This document shows positions 22,303 to 32,369 of a stretch of 64,000 bases of DNA, in pieces. The stretch covers positions 868,001 to 932,000 of the forward strand of contig WHUZ01000001.1 in assembly GCA_015179045.1 (NCBI GenBank). Direction: 5' to 3'. Source of the stretch: Kalaharituber pfeilii (Eukaryota; Ascomycota; Pezizomycetes; Pezizales; Pezizaceae). Made by a program: the position numbers and the translations under genes. Under the pieces are notes generated by a model. It had not been told where the DNA came from and did no database searches. It saw nothing but the letters and a program-made list of their open reading frames with translations. Every line of letters starts with the position of its first letter. Positions within the stretch are counted from its first letter, which is position 1.

Positions 22303-24602
22303 ATGGATCCACTCTCAATAATATCTGTTGGCTCACTACGGAATGTCTTCGGGCAACCTGGTCAGGCTCTATCACCCATAGTTGTCCAATGTCTACAGAC
22401 GAAGAACCTTGTATGAGCTCCAAAGTATCAGTTATACATATATTTTTCTCTAATAAATTACAGGCGGGTACACCACAAGCTCAAGAACGCTTCAGAGTTG
22501 TTTTTAGTGATACCGTTCATTTTGTGCAATGCATGCTAGCAACCCGTAAGTCTGACTATGAAAACCCATTTATAGGATGCAAGCTTATGTTCCATAGAGT
22601 TGAACCATTATGTAAAGAATGGAGAGCTTGTGAAAGGTTCTTTAGTGAAATTGAAATCATATCAAGCAAATCAGGTCAACCAACGAAGGTGCAAGATCTC
22701 GCCGGCCAGAGCGTTGGCAGTGCGCTGACAGGCTGATAGAGTTCTGATCATAATTGATTTGGAAGTTTTGCCGGGGTATGGAATCCATGAAAAATTAGGT
22801 CAACCTGAATCGTTGGAGAAATTACTCTCAGCTGAGGAAGTCCCCCAACACCCCGTACCAACAGCGACAACTGCAGCTGCTCCTCCTGCTACTACTTCTG
22901 CAACGGCGTTCTATGGAAATAAACCCTCAGCTCCTTCGGCACCTCAAACTAATCAGCGGTTGTATGTTTGACTCCTTTTGTTATCTGGGTAGAGAAGGGC
23001 TACGATGCTGATATTTCTTTAATAGTGGCGAAAGCAAACGTCCTTCAGGTACTGGGAACGCTTATTCACATATCTTACCCATTGAAGCATTGAATCCATA
23101 CCAGAACCGCTGGACAATTAAAGCTCGTGTCACGCTCAAATCTGATGTGAAAACCTACAAGAATCAGCGAGGTTCCGGGAAACTGTTTACAGTACATTTC
23201 TTAGACGAGACGGGGGAGATCCGTGCTACTGGATTCAACGATCAGTGTGATGCCCTTTATGATGTGATACAAGAAGGTCAGGTATATTATGTATCAAAAT
23301 GTCGCGTGGTAATAGCAAAGAAGCAATTCTCTAATATCACTAATGACTATGAATTGACTTTCGAGCGGGACACGGAAATTGAAAAGGTAGAGCCCTTGAT
23401 CATCCCTAAAATGTGGGGGTCCCGTATTAACCCTATATAGTGTGAAGATCAAAATGACGTGCCCCAGCTGAAATTTAACTTTGTACCTTTGGCAGAATTA
23501 TCCAATATTCAAAAGGACGGAATGGTGGATGTCATTGGTATTCTTAGGGAGGTTGGAGATGTCACCAAAATATTGTCACCAAAGACCAACAAAGAACACA
23601 AAAAGAGAGAGATCGTAATTGCAGATACGTCTGAATATGCGGTGAAGTTGGCATTATGGGAAGCAAATGCACAGAACTTTGATGCTCCACTCGAATCAGT
23701 TATCGCATTTAAGGGGGTCAAAGTCAGTGACTTTAATGGCTGCTCTTTGAGCATGACTATGAGTTCTTCTATGACCATTGAACCTGATATTGATGACGCC
23801 TACAAGCTCAAGGGCTGGTACGACGCTCAAGGTCGTTCAGAGACATTCAAGTCCCATCAGGCTCTTTCCGGAATTGGTCATGCTAGTGGACGTCCAGAAA
23901 ATTTCAAGAATCTTGAACAAGTAGTACAGGAGAAATTAGGGCAAGGAGAAGTAGCAGACTACTATAGCACTAAGGCAACCATAGTCTATATCAAGCAGGA
24001 TAGTTTTGCTTATCCGGCATGCCTCTCAAAGGAGTGTAATAAAAAGGTCACGCAAGATGGTGATGATCAATGGAGATGCGAGCGCTGCAACGTAGTGCAT
24101 CCTCGACCGCAATATAGGTAAGTGATATCATTCCTATCAACATCAATGAATAATCATCTCACAAGGAGCAAGCAGATATATAATAACAATTTCCGTCAAT
24201 GATGCATATCATCAGGCATGGTTTAATTGTTTTGATGATGTTGGACGGATGATCATGGGAATGAGTGCTGATGAACTGGAAGCTCTGCGAGTATGTCTCT
24301 GCTTCTAATATTGAGATAGATCGTTCATTATTTGACTAACAGGTTCCTATTTTGCAGACTTCAGAAAACGGAGATGCATTTCACGCAGCTTTCAATGAGG
24401 CTAATGGTAGAACGTATATTTTCTGGTGCAGAGCAAAGCCGGACACGTATAATGAAACAACCAGAACGAGACATCAAGTTCTAACTGCCTCTCCACCTAA
24501 TTACTCAGCAGAGTGTGCAAAGCTTGTATGCATAACCCAATCTCCACTACGTTACTTGCACTAATTTTTCTAAAGGCACAGATCATTAAGCTTTATGCGT
24601 AG
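22303..24602 (+). CDS. RFA1: Replication protein A large subunit (RPA70/Rfa1)
   Basis: Largest subunit of the heterotrimeric single-strand DNA-binding protein used in replication, repair and recombination. Nine exons: 22303-22410, 22464-22545, 22598-22688, 22740-22961, 23026-23386, 23441-24117, 24176-24290, 24358-24525, 24576-24602; 616 residues. The N-terminal OB fold (DBD-F) covers about 1-115, ending ILIIIDLEVLPG. A Pro/Ala/Thr linker follows, then DBD-A (about 180-290: PYQNRWTIKARVT, GKLFTVHFLDE), DBD-B (about 300-420) and the C-terminal DBD-C with its zinc ribbon C-x4-C ... CERC near CLSKECNKKV. The end is AQIIKLYA. Introns were placed by frame; the donor after CRR and the acceptor at 22739 restore RVLIIIDLEV. 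The length matches yeast Rfa1 (about 620). Confidence 0.96.
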
Positions 24603-25676
24603 ATTCGTTGAAGATTGAGGTTTGTGGTGGAGCTCAATCAATAGCAAATACTTCTAGGGCGGGTCTAAATTCTTACAGCTCCTTATTGGAATAATTTTTG
24701 AACATGAAATAAATGTCTCCAGGGATTTTAGGCTCGGGGAAAAACTTCTCGTGGAAGCAAAAAATATGTTGCCTCAGCAACGTTTTTTTTGTTATCAAGC
24801 CTTGAAATTGCGATCCTTACGCTGTAAAATTTCTACAACCTTTTCATTTAATTCAATATTTCTGTCTCAAAACTAAAAACGACAATAATTCGAACCATTT
24901 CTCTACCTACTTGTGAAATTTTACTGCAATATGAGGTCGTGCTCATCCTCTGAAGGCCGCCAAATTCCATACAGCTTCCTCCGAGAAGCCTACTTAGCGC
25001 TCCACGAGATTTGCATGCACTTATAAAGTACCCGCGAATTTCATGATCAGGGTTACATGCAAACGCTAATTGAGGGCACCTTGGATGCAGTTGGCATTCA
25101 GTTCACGCGACGGGCATCTCATGTTTGCTTGGAGTGCAGTGGGCAATCGATCAAAGGAGCTGTTGAAGTTTACGCAACGACAATTACGGGACATATCACG
25201 TGAGCCGAGATCGTAGATGAGACATATCACGTGATGAAATATCAAGGACGCTCGTTGTAGGAATCAGCAACCTCATACTCGCACCAATCTGCTGGCCAAT
25301 CATGTCTATATGGTGTTAGAAGCGCATATTGTACGTCGATTTATGTAGAAGTTGAGAGAGAGTAAGAGAGCGAAAGAGAATAATGCAATACCTATCCCTG
25401 CGCACTCTATATATTGCTTCAGGTGCAACAGTGCATTACACAAGCTTTTCTTGAAGGCACTGCAATGACGATGGCCCAATGTGGGTGACTAAGCCCTGCA
25501 CTCTGAATTTTGCATCTGAGCTTCTTCAGCTACCATCGACAACTACTAGTTACAGGCACGCATCATACAGATACTCGCAGCAGGCTCAGGAAACAGTACC
25601 TCCCTCCATATTCGCCTAGTCCACGCACTTGCCCTCCTACAGGCACAGCAAAGCGCCGTAAGCATCCATTTGCACC
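24603..25676. other. Intergenic region, 1.1 kb
   Basis: No gene recognised. It contains a duplicated CACGTG-centred motif (25191-25203, 25222-25234). Confidence 0.5.
25191..25234. promoter_or_regulatory. Duplicated E-box motif ACATATCACGTGA
   Basis: A 13-bp sequence occurs twice in direct orientation 31 bp apart, each with the palindrome CACGTG preceded by T, the preferred site of Cbf1-type bHLH factors. It lies about 445 bp upstream of RPC19. Function inferred. Confidence 0.4.
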
Positions 25677-26293
25677 ATGTCGCATGATGCGCCAATGGCC
25701 GATACAGAGCACATGAATGAAGAGACCGAGCAGGTCCAATTCGATGATCCCAACGTCAATATCACAATTGTGAGTGAGGGCTCTATGCTATAAACTTTAA
25801 ACCTGGAAATACCTCGTTATTCCACTCCAATTGTTAACAAATGCATCATGGATGTACAGCTCCAATACAAATCTCAACAGAGTGATCCATACTCTATGTC
25901 CTTCCAAATTGACAACGAGGATCATACCTTGGGAAACGCCCTTCGGTATGTGATTATGCGGAAGTAAGGCCATCACCTTAAGTCGCTCAAAATCGTTAGG
26001 TGAGGTCAAAAAGCTAACGGGTAGAATAGTCCGGAGGTGGAGTTTTGCGGATATTCAATACCCCATCCTTCAGAGGCAAAAATGAATATTCGAATACAAA
26101 CATACGGTATATTATCACAAGCTCAACAACATTATCGCTCACTTCTCACTCTTTATTAGGGAAAATGACTGCCATTGAGGTCCTCAAGAAAGGACTGATA
26201 GATTTGGTAGATTTATGCGATGTCGTACTACATAAGTTCAAAACAGAAAGTCACAGGTTTGGAAAACATGAACCAGTAGAAGAGGAGGTCTAA
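25677..26293 (+). CDS. RPC19: RNA polymerase I and III common subunit AC19
   Basis: Alpha-like subunit shared by RNA polymerases I and III; dimerises with AC40 (Rpc40) to nucleate assembly, like the bacterial alpha dimer. Exons 25677-25769, 25860-25963, 26030-26106, 26160-26293; 408 nt, 135 residues. The acidic N-terminus is followed by the alpha-motif block [15 protein letters not shown] ([17 protein letters not shown]), [20 protein letters not shown] and IRIQTYG. The final helix reads [15 protein letters not shown]. The length is typical (yeast 142). The start is the first ATG with an acidic leader; the first intron is 90 nt. Confidence 0.95.
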
Positions 26294-26486
26294 TGTATGC
26301 ATACATGGCTTGTTTGAAAAATAAACTTGAAGAAAAGTGCTTCAATTACTGGGAACTTAAGGAACGGCGTTGGGTCCATTTGATGTTATTCTTCATGTTT
26401 TGAGAATAGTTAAAGTATTGCACTCTATAGATGCCATCTGAATTCTTTCAAACATATAAAAAGCACAAATAAATATATATATTACT

Positions 26487-27087
26487 CTAATTGCGGCCCT
26501 TGAAGGAATGCATTAGCATCCTAACTCTTGTTATATTGTATATGTAACTTACCTCCAAAAAGTTTTGCATGAAGGACTGTGAAACTTTCGCAGTCGGATC
26601 CTCCTCAGCACGGAAGTATCTAAATGGGTATCATATGAGCTATACCATCCTCCACAGTCACTTGAAGCTCCTCCGACTTACTTCATGACATGGCTCAACT
26701 GCTTCCAATAATTCAAAGTCTCTTGATATTCCTTCTGCGACTGCAACAATAGCACATCCACCACAGGCAACTGCTTCACGTATCTATGGCGTTCGAACTC
26801 CTGACGAATCTTCGATCGCACAGCGGAGACTGGGATATCGAGAAGGTAGAGCTTGCAGATTTCAGGAGCCTATCAGCATCCAGTCAGAGGCCACATCAGA
26901 TAGAATCCGTAGGGTTCATCATACTGCTCGTTGCCACTCCCGATAAGCGTGGATGACTCTTTGTCGAGCTTCCGCCGCATTGGCAGCTACCATCACCACA
27001 TTAGACTGGATTGAAACACAGCCGCAAGTGAGAAAGGGTCATACAAGTCTGAGAGGACTTCGCAAGGAGCGTCGGTACAATCGTCAT
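26487..27087 (-). CDS. Mitochondrial complex I LYR subunit NDUFA6 (B14/14.8 kDa)
   Basis: Accessory subunit of NADH:ubiquinone oxidoreductase of the LYR family; binds acyl carrier protein on the matrix arm. Five short exons: 27087-27045, 26986-26925, 26869-26682, 26619-26553, 26498-26487; 372 nt, 123 residues. The protein begins MTIVPTLLAKSSQTSANAAE, has the LYR-like ARQRVIHAYREW, then LLDIPVSAVRSKIRQEFERH, QETLNYWKQLSHVMKYF and ends FLEGRN. The first intron's acceptor (GTAG at 26987-26990) was chosen because the earlier CAG gives a stop. The last coding exon is only 12 nt (GGC CGC AAT TAG). Divergent from the ABHD11-like gene with about 290 bp between the start codons. Confidence 0.9.
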
Positions 27088-27249
27088 TGTTGATGTGGGA
27101 GCACAGACAGGTGTCGACCAGTTGCTAGCTGGAAGAGACTGACCGTTGAGGCTCGGGAACTGCCTCAGCGGGCAAGCTACGTTTAGTGGGGCGTGGTTGG
27201 AGGAAGTTACGTCAGCAGGACCCTGTGGTACCAAAGAAACATGCATAGC

Positions 27250-27255
27250 CACGTG
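27250..27255. promoter_or_regulatory. CACGTG E-box in shared NDUFA6/ABHD11 promoter
   Basis: Palindromic CACGTG, followed by AT, between two divergent genes for mitochondrial proteins. Cbf1-type factors commonly control such genes; the role here is inferred. Confidence 0.35.
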
Positions 27256-27377
27256 ATAGGAAACCTTTGTCTGTTCACCGCGGAATTAATTTCAACTCGC
27301 TGGATCACTTTGCCCGGGGACTGTCACAACTGAATCAACATCCAATCACAGCTTCTGATTGGCGCTTAAGCTCAGAG

Positions 27378-29298
27378 ATGCTCACACCTCGGCTTACTAT
27401 ACGCGCGATGCGGACATTGCCCTGCTTGAGGCATGTATTTCGCAGATACTACACCTCTTCGACGCCAGTTGCATTGTCCTATACCCTTCATGAACCTCAG
27501 CAACCTGCGAACAGTACATCTTCGACGATGCTCATTATGCATGGACTTTTTGGCTCCAAGCAGAACAATCGCAGTATCAGTAAGTAAGGTCACATCTACT
27601 AGCAGTTATTCTTGCTCGCTGTTGTCACAATTGTGGAGCTGCAGGGAGAATTGACATGATCTCATTGCAGGATGTTTGCAAAGGACCTAAAGTGGCCTAT
27701 ATATGCGATTGTACGGTGACCATTCCTCAACCTTTTATCTCCCCAATTCTTCCTCGAAAGATCATATCACATTCACAGAAAAAGCAAGAAAGTGAAAATT
27801 TGAGGATATTGCGAAGTGTACGGTTGAAGGACAAACGATCACCAAACTCTCTGCATGTAACATATTGCTCACTGGAGACTATGGCGCCATTGTCATGCCA
27901 TGCAGGATCTTAGGAACCACGGGGATAGCCCTCATCACAAGCAGCATGACTACATCTCAATGGCTGAAGATGTTGAACACTTCATTCAGCAGCATGGCTT
28001 GAAAGATGTTACATTGTTGGGCCATTCGATGTATGTGGCCCTTTCCCTTCGAATCATTGGTGGCATTTTTATGACATCAAAGAACCACTTGGCTACTTGT
28101 CACATTGGTGCTGTATAAATATATCTTGCACCTGTGCTTCGCCAACAGTATCAACGGACTAATGTACTGCTTCCTTCCCGCCTTTCTTAGCTAATGCATG
28201 TATATTAGGGGAGCAAAAACAGCGATGGCAGTCTCATTGCGGCGACCTGACCTTGTTCAGAATATCATTGCCGTAGATAATGCCCCAGTCGAAGCAATGC
28301 TGAGCTCATCTTTCGGCGCATATGTGCAAGCCATGCGAAAGATTGAAGATTCTAATGTTCAAAAACATAGTGAAGCAGATGCCATACTCAAGGAATATGA
28401 ACCGGTAGGCTCCTTGCCCTACATGCACATTTCTCATGCTGACGCAGAGTTGCAGAATGTCGCTATCCGCCAATTCCTACTCACAAATCTCACCCGTCCC
28501 AAGCAAAGCGATTCAAATGGTTCATCCTCTCCGGGGCTTAAGTTCCGTATCCCCTTGCGTATTCTTGCTCGCGCACTGGACGATGTTGCAGGCTTCCCTT
28601 TCCACCCAGACAAAGTGCGTTTCGAGAAGCCTGCGCTTTTCATCCGGGGCACCAAAAGCCATTATGTACCTGACGAAGTGATACCATTCATCGGGAGATT
28701 TTTTCCGTACTTTCAGTTGAAAGATGTTGAGGCTGGGCATTGGGGTGAGTACTTTTCTAACCAATTATTTTTTCATTTACACTGTTGCATGGTACAATTT
28801 CCCATATGGGAAGTCTGATAGTGAATCTATCCGAACCGAAAGTCATTTCTTGACACATACAACACATACCCAATTGTGTTAAGCAGCCTTCTATGTTTGA
28901 TATTGTTCGCGTTTCTCATCGCCGTATTCTTCCTTATGATACCATTACCCTATTGTGGAGTTATGTCTGGTCCGCCAATGCCACGACGAATGCCACAAGC
29001 CCAAAGCTCCTTCTGCAGCTAGCAGATGACTATGAACAGTATATATTAATTCACCATTTTGGATAACAGTGATATCCGAGAATCCAGAAAAATTCAGAGA
29101 AGGTATTTTGCAATCTTTGTCCTCCCACCCCGTCTCCTCTTTTACTCCCGCATAAAACGAACGGATACCTTGATTTCCGTTGAATTGCAGTCTGCAACTT
29201 CGTTTGACTGCACTGATTGACTATCTCTGTAGATAATCAGTGCTGACATTTGGAAATTTGTGATAGTGGTGCTTGAGTTCCTGCAGCCGCAGGTGTAG
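27378..29298 (+). CDS. IMO32: Mitochondrial alpha/beta hydrolase, ABHD11/Imo32 family
   Basis: Serine hydrolase of the mitochondrial matrix. Exons 27378-27583, 27671-27710, 27906-28030, 28209-28744, 29070-29102, 29267-29298; 323 residues. The N-terminus is basic and Arg-rich (MLTPRLTIRAMRTLPCLRHVFRRYY), a mitochondrial presequence. Then follow MLIMHGLFGSKQN (oxyanion region), YAIDLRNHGDSPH, and the nucleophile elbow GHSMG rebuilt across an intron. Asp in FPFHPDK or in IAVDNAP is a candidate acid, and the His is in AGHW. Two introns are long for this window (195 and 325 nt). A 45-nt in-frame intron at 28404-28448 may also be removed, shortening the protein to 308 residues. Mammalian ABHD11 protects the 2-oxoglutarate dehydrogenase complex; that role here is only inferred. 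Confidence 0.9.
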
Positions 29299-29912
29299 GG
29301 TTCAGTTTGATACATACTTTAGAAAAACGTACGCGTGAGATAGCATAATGATACCACATTGAGGTTAAGTTATAGAATAGTCGTCTTGATTACCCTTTTG
29401 TTTCCTTGACGACTTGCATACACAGATACGGGTGAGCATCAATTTCTGTGACACTTTCCGTGAATGTTAACTTGATTTCCCCTCTTTCTTCCATATTGTT
29501 TTGTTGGATGTTCAGCACCTGGACAGTTACTAATTATTGGTAATTTAAAATTGGAGAAAGGGTGAGTTCAAGGGGAATATTCGATGCTAGCGCAATATCA
29601 ACTTTGGCTTTTTCATGGAACTTAGGGAGTTTCAATGAGAACTGCATGATATGGATGAGGGCAGTGTGGTGGTGGTAAGAGTGCATGTATCCTGCGCTGG
29701 CGAGATCGACTCTTTTTTGTACAGCATAGAGAGATTCATTTTGTTCTGCAACACAATGCATTTCTATCGGTCCATAGCAAAACCTCTCAATACTCCAGCT
29801 CTAATCCTAGGTAGTCCCTCTATATACATACATACATTCAACCCCATAGCATAATCTATTAGAACAATACCAAAAAGATATCTATGTTACTGACCACATC
29901 ATTGAGTCTTAA
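29299..29912. other. Intergenic region between convergent genes
   Basis: 3' flanks of the ABHD11-like and TAH18 genes. Nothing recognisable; short frames only. Confidence 0.5.
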
Positions 29913-31955
29913 TCACCACGTCTCCTGCCTATACCTCCCCGTCCTCTCCATTCCGACCAGATATGCTTCCGCAGCATCCCTATCCATCCCTCCCGGTCCT
30001 TGGAAAACTTCAATTAACGCTTCCCTCACCGCCTGTGGCATCCGTCCAGAGGACCCACATACATACACTATTCCGTTCTTGTCATGCAACAAACGGTGTA
30101 CCTCCTCCGCTTGCTCCCGTATCACGTGCTGTACGTATCGTTTTTGCTTTTGGTCGCGAGAGAATGCCGTGTAGACTTTGCGTCTACAGCAGAGTTCACC
30201 CCCCTCTTGATTATCATTCCCTTCACTCTGCTCAGTGTGATTCTCCCATTGCTCCCATTCCTTGTGAAAGAAATAATCCGCATCCTGGTTCCTGCACCCA
30301 AAGAACAATAGCATATCGCCGACTTTCCTCCCCTCGATTTGACCAAGTCCTAGACGCTCCCAGGCAAGGCTGCGCAAGGGAGCCACTCCGGTACCAGGAC
30401 CGATCATGACGACAGGCCTGTCTAGTTCGGCAGAAATAGCGCTGGAGCTGAAGCCTGAACCGCCGGCGTTGGGGATGACAAGGACGTTGACGCGGCTACC
30501 AGGGGTGAGAGTAGTGAGCCAACGGGTGCAGAGGCCTGTACGGGGCTTTTTGAGAATGGTTTGGTACTTGACAATGGCCACGAGGATCTCGACTGACTTA
30601 TATACTGGGAGATGAGCTGAGGATGGAGATGAGATGTATCCAGCATTTTCAACATGGGAGGTACCGTTTACATACAACTCTTTGGAACTCGCTGTGGAGG
30701 ACAAAACAAGGTGTCCGCCTTTCTGGCTGCTAGCAATACTAAATAGCCTCTCCCTTATGAATGCAATCTCGCCGCCAGCACCAAGTAGCCCCGTTCTCCA
30801 GTCCAACTTCACAGACCCAAACTCCTGAAGTACCTCAATTATAGTTCGTCTCGGTCTGGTAGTGTAGTCCCATAGCTCGTCTATGTTTTCCGGGGCGATG
30901 AACTCTAGCAGCCGCTCTTTATGTCTAGCATCATCAGTGTAATTCGCTATGTATGAAAAGAATGACCTCCGCGGAATTGCGGTGATGTCCAGATGATGTG
31001 TCAAAAGTGAGCGGAGTGTCAATGGCGAGACAGGATGCTTTATTGGCGATGGCGGAAGCGGAAGCTTCGATGTTCGGGTTAGGGAGAGGAGGTATGGCGT
31101 TGGCGATACTTTGAGAGGCCGGTCAGCAATGGATTCCCAGTTCTGGAGAGCTATAAACTCATTGACGTCCTTTGGCAGGTTTTGGGGCGATAGTGAGAGT
31201 ACGTCCCCAGGTGAATACGATATTGGCTCCTCTGTAACAAACGTAATGTGTCGCACATCCTGAAAGTGGGCTTGTGGTGTGACCCGAATATTCTGATGTA
31301 CCGTGGCGATTTGGGCATTTGGGCGGGGTATATGAATGTCCGAATATGAAGCCACAGCGAAGCTCGCATTTTCATCGTCAAACTCCAAGATATACTTGGC
31401 CGGCAGTAATTGCGAATCTGGGATTGGTTCGATGCCTTCAGGGAGCGGATACTTCTCGACCAGTACTTGCATTAGATTTGCCGACCACGGAAAGAATGCC
31501 CCATCGATTCCCTCCGAATGCTGCTCGTCCCCCTCGCCTCTCGCGCACACCTCCCTCCCTCCTAGTTGCAAAATCCTTTTATGCAGCTTCTTCACTGCAT
31601 AGTTGAACTTGACATAGGTGCTGTCTCCGCAGCCAAAGGACGTAAACCACATTCCACTGAGCAAGTTCGGTGGAAGCCTCTTCCGGAGCAAGAACCTCCA
31701 GAATGAGGACATATTGGCAGGCATGTCGCCCTGCCCTGTAGTGGAGGTGACAAACACTACCAATGGTAATTGTGAGAGCAACTGGATGTCCAAATCGTTC
31801 ATGGCTATCACACGGGTGTCGAAGCGGAGCCGCTCGGCCGCTCTACCTAGCTCATGGGCATAGTCTTCCGCGGTGCCAGTTTCGGACCCATATAGCACCA
31901 CGAGGGTGCGTTCTGTTTCCGGTTGTGTTGATGGCGAGGCATCATGTTCAAGCAT
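29913..31955 (-). CDS. TAH18: NADPH-dependent diflavin oxidoreductase 1
   Basis: Transfers electrons from NADPH through FAD and FMN to Dre2, feeding cytosolic iron-sulfur protein assembly. Single exon of 2,043 nt, 680 residues, slightly longer than yeast Tah18 (623). The N-terminal flavodoxin domain (about 17-165) shows LYGSETGTAEDYA, TSTTGQGDMP and FGCGDSTY. The FAD-binding region (about 235-500) includes YSPGDVLSL and RLFSIASS, an RxxS motif. The NADPH-binding domain has GPGTGVAPLRS, FFGCRNQDADY, VYVCGSSGRMP and EAYLVGMERTGRYRQETW at the end. The first ATG gives a short acidic leader. There is no membrane anchor, unlike cytochrome P450 reductase, which supports the Tah18/NDOR1 assignment. 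No introns, unusual for this window. Confidence 0.96.
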   Translation of the reverse strand: MLEHDASPSTQPETERTLVVLYGSETGTAEDYAHELGRAAERLRFDTRVIAMNDLDIQLLSQLPLVVFVTSTTGQGDMPANMSSFWRFLLRKRLPPNLLSGMWFTSFGCGDSTYVKFNYAVKKLHKRILQLGGREVCARGEGDEQHSEGIDGAFFPWSANLMQVLVEKYPLPEGIEPIPDSQLLPAKYILEFDDENASFAVASYSDIHIPRPNAQIATVHQNIRVTPQAHFQDVRHITFVTEEPISYSPGDVLSLSPQNLPKDVNEFIALQNWESIADRPLKVSPTPYLLSLTRTSKLPLPPSPIKHPVSPLTLRSLLTHHLDITAIPRRSFFSYIANYTDDARHKERLLEFIAPENIDELWDYTTRPRRTIIEVLQEFGSVKLDWRTGLLGAGGEIAFIRERLFSIASSQKGGHLVLSSTASSKELYVNGTSHVENAGYISSPSSAHLPVYKSVEILVAIVKYQTILKKPRTGLCTRWLTTLTPGSRVNVLVIPNAGGSGFSSSAISAELDRPVVMIGPGTGVAPLRSLAWERLGLGQIEGRKVGDMLLFFGCRNQDADYFFHKEWEQWENHTEQSEGNDNQEGGELCCRRKVYTAFSRDQKQKRYVQHVIREQAEEVHRLLHDKNGIVYVCGSSGRMPQAVREALIEVFQGPGGMDRDAAEAYLVGMERTGRYRQETW

Positions 31956-32369
31956 TTGGTATAGCTAAACCCGCAATATTGGAATGAAGCTTCTCGAGAT
32001 ATAGAGGATCGCTTATCAGATCGAAGTCACCACCAATCCTAGCTAAACTCCAATTGCTATGATGTCATGCAGGCGGGCTCACCCTGGGGTACAGTAAATC
32101 AAATTTAGCAATGCAAACCTCTTCCGATTCCTGCGTAAACCGTTCGCTTTTTCACTCCTCTTGAGCACATTCCACTTGTAGACGATAACCCAAGTCACAG
32201 CTCCGCGGAGGCAGTGTGACTAAGTAGCAGTGCGCAGAGTGCCAAGCCGGCGCGGCTCAGGGTAACAGTTTTGGCATTGTGACTGCTAAGCAGGCTCTTC
32301 CCAGCCCGCCTCCCATGCTTGTGACATCTACCAAAGGCGTCAGCAGCATTAGCACCTACAGCAGCCGCC
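31956..32369. other. Divergent promoter region
   Basis: About 410 bp between the TAH18 and DCAF4-like starts. No further feature recognised. Confidence 0.45.
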
